A stretch of 13,918 nucleotides of DNA, taken from an uncultured Pseudomonadota bacterium. GTDB lineage: Bacteria; Pseudomonadota; Gammaproteobacteria; Xanthomonadales; Ahniellaceae. Location: assembly GCA_937996755.1 (NCBI GenBank), contig CALKUS010000277.1:1-13918 (forward strand), given 5' to 3'. Numbering within the stretch: position 1 is the first letter of the stretch; every line of letters starts with the position of its first letter. Of this stretch, positions 6,848-12,237 are shown in pieces. Under the pieces are notes generated by a model, which worked only from the letters and a program-made list of their open reading frames with translations, made no database searches and was not told the DNA's origin. The translations under genes and the position numbers were made by a program.

Positions 6848-7528
6848 ATGACGAAGCCCAACGCCATCGTGCTCCTGAGCGGCGGCATGGACTCCGCCGT
6901 CGTGCTCGCGATCGCGCGCGAGCGCGGCTTCGCGGCGCACGCCCTGAGCGTGCGCTACGGCCAGCGCCATTCGGCCGAGCTCGATGCCGCCGCGCGCGTG
7001 GCGCAGGCGCTCGGTGCCGCGAGCCACCGCGTCGTCGACGTGGACCTGCGCGCGATCGGCGGCTCGGCGCTCACCGCCGACATCGCGGTGCCGGAGGCGC
7101 CGGCCCCGGGCATTCCCGTCACGTACGTCCCCGCGCGCAACACGATCATGCTGTCGCTCGCGCTCGGTTGCGCGGAAGTCGCGGGCGCCGGCGACATCTT
7201 CGTCGGCGTGAACGCCGTGGACTATTCCGGCTATCCGGACTGCCGCCCGGAATTCGTCGCCGCGTTCGAGCGGCTCGCGAACGTTGCGACCAGGGCGGCC
7301 GTCGAGGGCCACCCGTTGCGCGTGCACGCGCCGCTCATGGCGATGAGCAAGGCCGACATCGCGCGCGAGGCGCAGCGGCTCGGCGTCGACCTCGGCCTCA
7401 CGGTGTCGTGCTACCAGGCGGACAACGCCGGTCGCGCCTGCGGCCGATGCGACGCCTGCCGGTTGCGCGCACAGGGGTTCGTCGACGCGGGTCTCGTCGA
7501 TCCGACGCGGTACGTACCGACCGCGTAG
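6848..7528 (+). CDS. queC: QueC, 7-cyano-7-deazaguanine (preQ0) synthase
   Basis: ATP-dependent enzyme converting 7-carboxy-7-deazaguanine and ammonia to preQ0. It has 226 residues. The PP-loop ATP-binding motif is S11-GGMD-S16 near the N terminus. YVPARNTIMLSLA and GVNAVDYSGYPDCRPEF are family-typical substrate and core stretches. Four zinc-binding cysteines C188, C198, C201 and C204 appear as SCYQADNAGRACGRCDACR, all present. The ATG at 6848 places the PP-loop at the expected distance. It directly follows queE and probably shares its transcript, although an inverted repeat sits between them and there is no visible ribosome site. The stop codon's AG is the first two bases of the next repeat, so the repeat abuts the gene exactly. 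Confidence 0.96.
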   Translation: MTKPNAIVLLSGGMDSAVVLAIARERGFAAHALSVRYGQRHSAELDAAARVAQALGAASHRVVDVDLRAIGGSALTADIAVPEAPAPGIPVTYVPARNTIMLSLALGCAEVAGAGDIFVGVNAVDYSGYPDCRPEFVAAFERLANVATRAAVEGHPLRVHAPLMAMSKADIAREAQRLGVDLGLTVSCYQADNAGRACGRCDACRLRAQGFVDAGLVDPTRYVPTA

Positions 7529-7603
7529 GGTGGCCAGCTCCGCTGGCCACGCGTGACGCAGCTCGCGGCGCAGCGACGCGTGGTCAGCCGAGCTGGGCAC
7601 CCT
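7527..7603. repeat. REPIN-like inverted repeat overlapping the queC stop
   Basis: Two arms, 7527-7554 (agggtggccagctccgctgg ...) and 7576-7603 (inverted), match at 25 of 28 positions and are separated by a 21-nt centre. Each arm is also a small palindrome: the left one holds GGCCAGC-TCC-GCTGGCC, a perfect 7-bp stem with a 3-nt loop, and the right one is a decayed copy. A pair of inverted REP units each with its own hairpin is the definition of a REPIN-type element. It begins inside the queC stop codon and ends 78 nt before tRNA-Lys. There is no T-run, so termination is uncertain. Confidence 0.75.
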
Positions 7604-7618
7604 GCGGCAATACGTTGC

Positions 7619-7647
7619 TTGTGCGGTCTTTGCGACGCACCTAAACT
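7619..7647 (+). promoter_or_regulatory. Possible sigma-70 promoter of tRNA-Lys
   Basis: TTGTGC (7619-7624) and TAAACT (7642-7647) are separated by 17 nt and lie 33 nt before the tRNA. The -10 matches consensus at 4 of 6 positions and the -35 at 3 of 6. The bases just after the -10 (GCCGCACCCCGCGCG) are a GC-rich discriminator of the kind found at stringently controlled stable-RNA promoters. The call rests on position and this context more than on the match itself. Confidence 0.4.
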
Positions 7648-7680
7648 GCCGCACCCCGCGCGACCACGCGCGGATTCAGT

Positions 7681-7756
7681 GGGCCGTTAGCTCAGTCGGT
7701 AGAGCAGCGGACTTTTAATCCGTTGGTCGATGGTTCGAATCCATCACGGCCCACCA
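7681..7756 (+). tRNA. tRNA-Lys (anticodon UUU)
   Basis: A complete 76-nt tRNA with encoded CCA end (7754-7756). The acceptor stem is GGGCCGT (7681-7687) with ACGGCCC (7746-7752), discriminator A7753. The D-arm contains AGCTCAGTCGGTAGAGC. The anticodon loop is CTTTTAA (7712-7718) with anticodon TTT at 7714-7716, reading lysine codons AAA and AAG. The T-arm is GATGG-TTCGAAT-CCATC. queE and queC upstream make a precursor of queuosine, which modifies tRNAs with GUN anticodons (Tyr, His, Asn, Asp), not this tRNA, so the neighbourhood is conserved synteny rather than direct function. Confidence 0.98.
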
Positions 7757-7798
7757 ACTCCCCGCAGACTTCCTTGAATCCATGGACTTGGGCTTCCC

Positions 7799-8057
7799 TC
7801 GACTCATCTCGAAGGAAGTGGGAGCGGCCCTGTGGGCTGCGCGAAGGAGCCCAGCTTGCCCGGGCTTGCTTCTCGATGCGCAGGCCGGAGATGTTGCGCG
7901 GCCGCGATGTCGAGCGCGTTTTGGGCGAGCAGGAGCAAGGAATCGCCCGATGCAGCGACCCGAGCGCTGCGTGATCCGCGCAACGATCGAATCGCCCCAT
8001 CGGGCAGTGTGGCAATCGCGGCTACGAGCCGCTCCCACTTCCTTCGAAGCGGGTCGA
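7799..8057. repeat. MITE/REPIN-like element with long terminal inverted repeats
   Basis: The gene-free stretch after tRNA-Lys (7757-8064) is mostly one ~259-bp element. Its ends, 7799-7828 and 8028-8057, are inverted copies matching at 26 of 30 positions, with a perfect 20-nt core (tcgaaggaagtgggagcggc at 7809-7828, inverted at 8028-8047). Each end leads into a REP hairpin: GCGGCCC-TGT-GGGCTGC on the left (one G.T pair) and GCGGCT-ACG-AGCCGC at 8018-8032 on the right (perfect). GTGGGAGCGGCT...AGCCGCGA is a common REP form in Xanthomonadales (from memory). Open frames crossing it look non-coding. I see no clear target-site duplication. It ends 7 nt before the stop codon of the minus-strand gene that follows. 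Confidence 0.75.
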
Positions 8058-8064
8058 CGCAAGA

Positions 8065-8511
8065 TCAGGGCGTCTGCGCACCGACCGAGTTGGATGCGAG
8101 CGTCACCTCACCAGGCACGTGCAAGTCGCGGCGCAGCTTCGCGACCGTGGTGGAGTTCGGTACGGCGCGATCGATGAGCGCGGCGATGCGTGCGGCTTCG
8201 GCGCGATGGCCCGCCGCCACCTGCGCGTCGGCGAGCCGCAGCGCCACCGGGAACAGCTCGAGGATCGCGACCTGCACCGAGCCGTCCGACGGGTCGAGAT
8301 CGCGTGCGGCGACCAGCAGCTCGAGCGCATTGTTGCCCGCCGGTGCGACGAAGTCGCCGCGACGGAACGCGGCATTCGCCTGCACCACGAGGCTGCGCGT
8401 CGATTCGCCGCTTGCCGACGGCGAATCGATGCGCAGTTGGTCCTGCGCGCGGAGCGCAGGGGCGGACGCGGCAAGCGTGACGAGCAGGAACGCGGTGATG
8501 GCGTAATCCAT
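8065..8511 (-). CDS. Small exported protein resembling the N-terminal domain of xanthomonad TonB-like proteins
   Basis: A 148-residue protein with a Sec signal peptide (AITAFLLVTLAASAPALRA, probable cut after A22) and an all-helical, TPR-like body. The stretch AFRRGDFVAPAGNNALELL, then PVALRLADAQVAAGHRAEAA and AALIDRAVPNS, recalls the periplasmic helical domain ahead of TonB C-terminal domains in proteins annotated 'energy transducer TonB' in Xanthomonadales. This is recognition from memory. Here no TonB domain follows: the stop is at 8065-8067 and a REP element begins a few bases on. GGAGG (8520-8524 on the minus strand) lies 8 nt before the ATG, an excellent ribosome site that supports the start. 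It is transcribed divergently from the lipoprotein gene at 8748. Function unknown. Confidence 0.75.
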   Translation of the reverse strand: MDYAITAFLLVTLAASAPALRAQDQLRIDSPSASGESTRSLVVQANAAFRRGDFVAPAGNNALELLVAARDLDPSDGSVQVAILELFPVALRLADAQVAAGHRAEAARIAALIDRAVPNSTTVAKLRRDLHVPGEVTLASNSVGAQTP

Positions 8512-8519
8512 CGTGGTTG

Positions 8520-8524
8520 CCTCC
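8520..8524 (-). promoter_or_regulatory. Shine-Dalgarno site of the 8065-8511 gene
   Basis: GGAGG on the minus strand, 8 nt upstream of the ATG at 8511. It is the best ribosome site in the window and decides both that this gene is real and where it starts. Confidence 0.7.
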
Positions 8525-8650
8525 GCGCCGATGGCAACGCCACCGTAGCGGGCGCGTAGGTGCGGGAAATGTGATGCCGCGCACCGATGGGTGGACGCGA
8601 ATTCTCAAACAAGGTGACAACCCCCATGCCGGACGCCGCCGTTGCCGCAC

Positions 8651-8710
8651 GAGGATGATTCCTCCCACGCGTTCTTCCCGCGTAAGGGCAGGATGCCGGC
8701 CTCCGGGCCG
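8651..8710 (+). other. Candidate structured leader of the lipoprotein gene
   Basis: The 236-nt divergent gap (8512-8747) holds no gene. Within it, three short perfect hairpins follow one another on the + strand 38-97 nt before the lipoprotein start: GAGGA-TGAT-TCCTC (8651-8664), ACGCG-TTCTTCC-CGCGT (8667-8683) and CGGCC-TCCG-GGCCG (8697-8710). Five-base stems are frequent by chance at this GC content, so this is only suggestive. I could not match it to a riboswitch class I know, and no promoter stands out in the gap. Confidence 0.25.
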
Positions 8711-8747
8711 CAGAGTCCGCCGCGCCAATCGCAACAGGGGGATTTCC

Positions 8748-9389
8748 ATGTCGACGTTCGTCCGCGCTGCGCTCGCAGCGATCTGCCTCACGCTGTCCGC
8801 GTGCGGCTCCGTTTCGCGCCTCGAGCACTCGGGCGGCCACGACTTCCGCGCGTACCGTACGATCGTGATCGGCACGCTGGGCAACAAGCCGGCGATCGCA
8901 ATCCCCGACGACAAGCGCCTTGCCTACGACACGCAGGTCGGCATCGCTTCGTCGCGCTTCGCGAAGTACCTCGAGCGTGAGCTGCGCGCCTACCGCATGG
9001 ACGTCGATGTCGTGCGCGGCGAGCCGCGCCCCGGCGCGCTGTTCGTCGAAGGCGACATCACGCGCTATGCGAACGGCAACGCGGCCCTGCGACTGTTCTT
9101 CGGCTTCGGGGCCGGCAGCTCCTACTTCGACGCGTTCGTGCGATTCCGCGACACCGATAGCGGCGACGTGGTCGGAACGGTCCTGGTCGACAAGAACAGC
9201 TGGCCGATCGCGAGCGGCGTGGCGGCGTTCCAGACCGGCGACGCCGAAGTGCTCGGCGCTGCGAAGCGCGTCGCGGAGGAGATCGCATTCCAGCGCGGGG
9301 CGATCGCCCGCCGCGGCTCGCACCGGCTCACGCACCGGCCGGTGGGCTGCGGTCGTGGCGGCCCCAATTGCGGGAAGTACGAGCGCTGA
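8748..9389 (+). CDS. DUF4410-like outer-membrane or periplasmic lipoprotein
   Basis: A 213-residue lipoprotein. The signal peptide ends in lipobox LSAC with C19 as the acylated cysteine. The body reads like DUF4410: RAYRTIVIGTLGNKPAIAI, a helix SSRFAKYLERELRAYRMDVD, a short LFVEGDITRYANGNAA strand, the glycine-rich FFGFGAGSSYFDAFVRFRD, then DTDSGDVVGTVLVDKNSWPI. Function of the family is not established. AGGGGGA (8736-8742) lies 5 nt before the ATG and fixes this start; the same frame is open upstream to 8517, but that stretch is Arg-rich and non-coding in character. The C-terminal tail (residues ~190-213) is Arg/Gly-rich with two cysteines (VGCGRGGPNCGKYER), which is unusual for a lipoprotein end. 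Confidence 0.85.
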   Translation: MSTFVRAALAAICLTLSACGSVSRLEHSGGHDFRAYRTIVIGTLGNKPAIAIPDDKRLAYDTQVGIASSRFAKYLERELRAYRMDVDVVRGEPRPGALFVEGDITRYANGNAALRLFFGFGAGSSYFDAFVRFRDTDSGDVVGTVLVDKNSWPIASGVAAFQTGDAEVLGAAKRVAEEIAFQRGAIARRGSHRLTHRPVGCGRGGPNCGKYER

Positions 9390-9444
9390 CCGACTTTCCT
9401 GCTGGTATCGTGGCGGCCGCTGAATCGGCCATCAAGGTGAACGC

Positions 9445-10200
9445 GTGTCGAGGGAAGGGAAGGACGCCGACTACCACGACGTGATCGCGAGGGAATACGA
9501 CCGCGTGGTCGTGCGCCCGCGCGAGTATCCGAACGACGTGCTGTTCGCGCCGATCGCGCGCGTGGTGCGGCCGGGCCGAGCGATGCTCGACCTCGGTTGC
9601 GGCACCGGCCACATGCTCTTGCGCTTCCGCGACCGCTTCGCCGAGGCGACCGGCGTGGACCACAGTCGCGGCATGATCGAGGTGGCGCGACGCAACGTGC
9701 AGGAACGCGGCCTGGCCGAAGTACGCTTCGTCCAGGGCGACGTGTTCGAGTTCGTGCGCGACTGCCGGGAGCGCTTCGACCTCGTGAGCTGCGTCGGCGT
9801 GCTGCACCACCTCGATCCCGCGCGGCTCGGGGAAGTGCTCGGCAAGCTCGGTGCGCTCTGCGCGCCCGGCGGGCACGTGGTGATCGCGGAGCCGATCGCA
9901 GTCGACGTGGCGCGCCAGCCGGAAGAGCTGGTCGCGTGGGGAAGGCAATCGCTCGGCGCGCGGATCGGCTACTCCACGCACGCCGAAGAGCCGGATGAGG
10001 GGCCGATCGCCGAGGCGCTGCTGCGCGGCGCGATCGCGCAGGGCGGGCTCGAGGTACGCGCCGAAAGCCGCATGTGGGAGATGTCGGCCGCCACCGAGCA
10101 CCCGGGCTGGCTGGAGCGCTATCGCATCCGCCGGCTGATCAGGCGTCACGGCGCGAGCGGCAACGTGCTCGCGATGGCCCTGGCGCCACGCGGCGGCTGA
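9445..10200 (+). CDS. Class I SAM-dependent methyltransferase
   Basis: A 251-residue Rossmann-fold methyltransferase of the Methyltransf_11/25 type. Motif I is L48-DLGCGTG-55 with H56; the acidic end of strand 2 is G70-VD-72 (GVDHSRGMIEVAR); the third SAM contact is QGDVFEF around D99; the post-strand-4 motif is FDLVSCVGVLHHL (111-123). The first ~45 residues (YHDVIAREYDRVVVRPREYP) form a typical N-terminal cap. Substrate cannot be told from sequence; small molecules, lipids or quinones are all possible. The start is GTG 9445 with AAGGTGA (9434-9440) just upstream. It ends 7 nt from the convergent end of the minus-strand cluster. Confidence 0.88.
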   Translation: MSREGKDADYHDVIAREYDRVVVRPREYPNDVLFAPIARVVRPGRAMLDLGCGTGHMLLRFRDRFAEATGVDHSRGMIEVARRNVQERGLAEVRFVQGDVFEFVRDCRERFDLVSCVGVLHHLDPARLGEVLGKLGALCAPGGHVVIAEPIAVDVARQPEELVAWGRQSLGARIGYSTHAEEPDEGPIAEALLRGAIAQGGLEVRAESRMWEMSAATEHPGWLERYRIRRLIRRHGASGNVLAMALAPRGG

Positions 10201-10207
10201 CCGCAAC

Positions 10208-10423
10208 TCAAGCTTCGCGCTCGTCCTTGCGCAGGTAGGCCACGGCACGCGCCGTCGCCACGAAGTGGTCGCCGTCGCATTCGACGAGGCCGAGGTCGAG
10301 CAGCGCCGCGACCGCGCGCGGGCGCGTGAGGCAGTCGACGTGCAGCGTGCCGTCGGCGATGTGCGCGAGAGTGGCGCGCTCGTCCGTCGACAACGGGACG
10401 ACTCGCTTCGCCACGTCAGCCAC
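10208..10423 (-). CDS. Small winged-helix-like protein, last gene of the dps cluster
   Basis: A 71-residue protein that I do not recognise as a named family. The order helix (STDERATLAHIADG), helix (TRPRAVAALLDLGLVEC), then a beta wing (DGDHFVATARAVAYLR) suggests a small winged-helix or degenerate HTH fold. It starts at GTG 10423, overlapping the preceding gene by 8 nt; a GTG at 10414 just after that gene's stop is an equally good start (MAKRVVPL). Overlap with the STAS-like gene and regular codon use argue it is real and co-transcribed. It might regulate or partner the proteins of the cluster, but nothing in the sequence shows that. Confidence 0.65.
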   Translation of the reverse strand: MADVAKRVVPLSTDERATLAHIADGTLHVDCLTRPRAVAALLDLGLVECDGDHFVATARAVAYLRKDEREA

Positions 10424-10856
10424 CGCGCTGGCGCTGCGCTTCGGCGTGCAGCGGGTCGTGCTCGGCGCGCAGCCACGCGTCGGCGTCGGCTTCGTTCGCG
10501 AACACGCGGCCGTCGATGCCGCGGTTGCGCGCGACCGTTTCGCCGAACTGCATCATCGGCAGCTCGTCGACGTTGCGGTCCACGAATGCGATGCGGATGT
10601 TCGCGAAACCGAGCGCGACGAGGCCGGAGGCCACCTCGTAGATGTCCAGCACGGCGGCGCGTTCCGCGAGCTCCTCGATCACGAGCACCGCGCGAACCTC
10701 CTGCTCGCGGCAGAAGCGCGCGATCTCGGTCCAGTAGGCCAGTGAGATGTCCACCGAGTCGTGCCCGCCGCGGACGTGCGCGCGCACGTAGCCGGGGCAT
10801 TGCTCGAAGCGCAGCGTGTATGCATCCGGCGCCACCGGCGCAGGCGAGCGGTTCAT
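10416..10856 (-). CDS. STAS/SpoIIAA-like hypothetical protein
   Basis: A 146-residue soluble protein without signal peptide or membrane segment. Alternating strands and helices recall a STAS or SpoIIAA-like alpha/beta fold: VRAHVRGGHDSVDISLAYW, REQEVRAVLVIEEL, VLDIYEVASGLVALG, NIRIAFVDRN, then QFGETVARNRGIDGRVF and the end helix NEADADAWLR. Similar hypothetical proteins occur in gammaproteobacteria, from memory; the role is unknown. The ATG at 10856 overlaps the nuclease stop as ATGA, which decides the start even though the same frame stays open upstream. The C-terminal ~15 residues are His/Gln/Arg-rich and probably disordered. Confidence 0.75.
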   Translation of the reverse strand: MNRSPAPVAPDAYTLRFEQCPGYVRAHVRGGHDSVDISLAYWTEIARFCREQEVRAVLVIEELAERAAVLDIYEVASGLVALGFANIRIAFVDRNVDELPMMQFGETVARNRGIDGRVFANEADADAWLRAEHDPLHAEAQRQRGG

Positions 10857-11650
10857 CGAGCCTTTCCCTGATTCGCGACGTTTCCGAGCGTAGCATCCAG
10901 GAGCGCGGCGAGGCGCGCCGCTGCCAGGCCCAGCCGTTGCTCGAGCAGCGGTCGCCACCTTGCGACGTAGGCGTCGTCGACGAAGCGGCGCTGCGGGTAC
11001 GACGTACGGCCGAGCTCGCACGACTCCTCGGCCCAGGCGGCGGCCGTGCCGGCGCCGTAGGCCGGCTGTCCACGCACCGCCTGTTCGCGCGCGATGGCGT
11101 CGGCGTAGCGAGACGCGGGCAGGCCGCGCGTGCGCAGCACGCCGGAATCGAGCAGCGCATGCAGGTTCGTGCCCTCGCCGCGGAAACGCAGCTGCACGGT
11201 GTTGCCACCGCGGTCGTCGCCCCAGGTGGCATGCAGGGGCTGGTGCACGTCGGCGACGAGGTGCGCGAGCCACTTCAGCGCGTCGGCGCGCTCGGCATCG
11301 GGCGCGTCGCTCGCCAGCACGGCCCGGAAGTGCTCGATCGCGCCCACCACGCAGCGCCCGTCCGGGCAATCGCGCGGCGCGACGTAGTGGCACCGGCCGC
11401 GCGGAAAGTTCACATAGTGCAGGCGCGACGTGCTGCCGAAGCCTGGCCACTCACGCACGAAATCGGGCCACGTGGCGACGTCGAGCAGCGCGGTGCGCGC
11501 GTCCGCGCCCAGCAGCCGCTCTACTTCGGCGCGCGCGCCGGGCGAGAGCTGCCGCGCGGTGAGCTCGGCCACGATCGCGTGGCCGCGCGGGCCCCAGGCC
11601 AGCGCCGGCAGTGCAAGGAGTGCGAGGAACGCCCCGAGGAGGCGGGTCAC
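10853..11650 (-). CDS. Secreted S1/P1-type zinc nuclease
   Basis: A 265-residue nuclease of the S1/P1 family (single-strand-preferring DNA/RNA nuclease and 3'-nucleotidase in characterised members). The signal peptide TRLLGAFLALLALPALA is predicted to be cut after A18, exposing W19; in P1 the N-terminal Trp itself binds zinc. All nine zinc ligands can be matched: W19, H24, D63, H78, H130, D134, H140, H164 and D168, the first four at the same mature positions as P1 (1, 6, 45, 60). Key motifs are WGPRGH, ATWPD, HLVADVHQPLH and NLHALLD. C87, C95 and C100 could give a disulfide. The start is GTG 11650, overlapping the dps stop as GTGA; an ATG far upstream in the same frame would bury the signal peptide. 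Confidence 0.93.
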   Translation of the reverse strand: MTRLLGAFLALLALPALAWGPRGHAIVAELTARQLSPGARAEVERLLGADARTALLDVATWPDFVREWPGFGSTSRLHYVNFPRGRCHYVAPRDCPDGRCVVGAIEHFRAVLASDAPDAERADALKWLAHLVADVHQPLHATWGDDRGGNTVQLRFRGEGTNLHALLDSGVLRTRGLPASRYADAIAREQAVRGQPAYGAGTAAAWAEESCELGRTSYPQRRFVDDAYVARWRPLLEQRLGLAAARLAALLDATLGNVANQGKAR

Positions 11651-12126
11651 GCCAGCAGGCTGCGCAGCATCCAGGCGGTCTTCTCGTGCGCCTGCATCCG
11701 GCCCGTGAGCAGGTCGGCTGACGGCTCGTCGTGCGCCTCGTCGACGCGCGGGAAGAGCTCGCGCGCCGTGCGCACCACTTGTTCGTGGCCCGCCACGAGT
11801 TGCTTCACCATGTCCTGCCAGCCGGGCACGCCCGTTTCCTCGGCGATCCGCGTCAGCTTCGCGAGCTGCGAGGGCGAGCCCGGTGCCTGGAAGTCCAGTG
11901 CACGGATCCGTTCCGCGACCTCGTCGATCGCGAGCCACAGCTCGTTGTACTGCACCTCGAACATGGTGTGCAGCGTGTTGAACATCGGGCCCTGCACGTT
12001 CCAGTGGAAGTTGTGGGTCTTGAGGTACAGCGAGTAGGTGTCGGCCAGCAGGCGCGCGAGGCCCTCCGCGATGGCCTTGCGCGACTTGCGGTCGATGCCG
12101 ATGTCGATGTTCGTCTTCTTCGCCAC
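11647..12126 (-). CDS. dps: Dps, ferritin-like DNA-binding protein from starved cells
   Basis: Dodecameric mini-ferritin that oxidises Fe(II) with peroxide, stores iron and shields DNA. It has 159 residues. Ferroxidase residues are visible as H41 (HNFHWNVQGPMF), H53 and E57 (LHTMFE), and D68/E72 (IDEVAE), matching E. coli Dps H51, H63, D67 (here Glu), D78 and E82. The basic N-terminal MAKKTN ... DRKSRKA could contact DNA. Start GTG 12126 has GGAG about 9 nt upstream on the minus strand. It heads a four-gene minus-strand cluster and is divergent from hrpA across 111 nt; any OxyR or RpoS-type control must lie there, but I do not see a convincing site. Confidence 0.96.
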   Translation of the reverse strand: MAKKTNIDIGIDRKSRKAIAEGLARLLADTYSLYLKTHNFHWNVQGPMFNTLHTMFEVQYNELWLAIDEVAERIRALDFQAPGSPSQLAKLTRIAEETGVPGWQDMVKQLVAGHEQVVRTARELFPRVDEAHDEPSADLLTGRMQAHEKTAWMLRSLLA

Positions 12127-12237
12127 GGCCCGCTCCAGTGCGTGAAATGAGGCGTACAGGCTAGCTTCCCCGCGCGATCCCGTAAAATCGTCCTTGCCGA
12201 TCGCAGCGATTGCGCGCGGCTATCCATTTTCCCGGCG

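Noticed and set aside
5072..7654. An 860-codon open frame on the minus strand across cpoB, queE and queC
   Set aside because: It is exactly antisense to three well-conserved genes, is Arg/His/Ala-rich and crosses two inverted repeats. Long antisense frames are expected at this GC content.
7681..8057. A possible attachment site or integrated element at the 3' end of tRNA-Lys
   Set aside because: There is no second copy of the tRNA 3' end in the window and no integrase; the repeats downstream are of REP type instead.
7782..8177. Open frames running through the MITE-like element downstream of tRNA-Lys
   Set aside because: They read straight through inverted repeats, have no ribosome site and overlap the better supported minus-strand gene.
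8512..8747. A riboswitch (c-di-GMP or cobalamin class) in the divergent gap
   Set aside because: The conserved core bases of these classes that I know are not present; only short hairpins are seen.
10265..12037. A 590-codon plus-strand frame opposite the dps-nuclease cluster
   Set aside because: It is Arg-rich antisense to genes with intact catalytic motifs; no domain is visible.
12127..12237. TAAAAT at 12183-12188 as the hrpA promoter, and a dps promoter on the other strand
   Set aside because: No acceptable -35 at 16-18 nt spacing on either strand; a -10-like hexamer alone is not enough.
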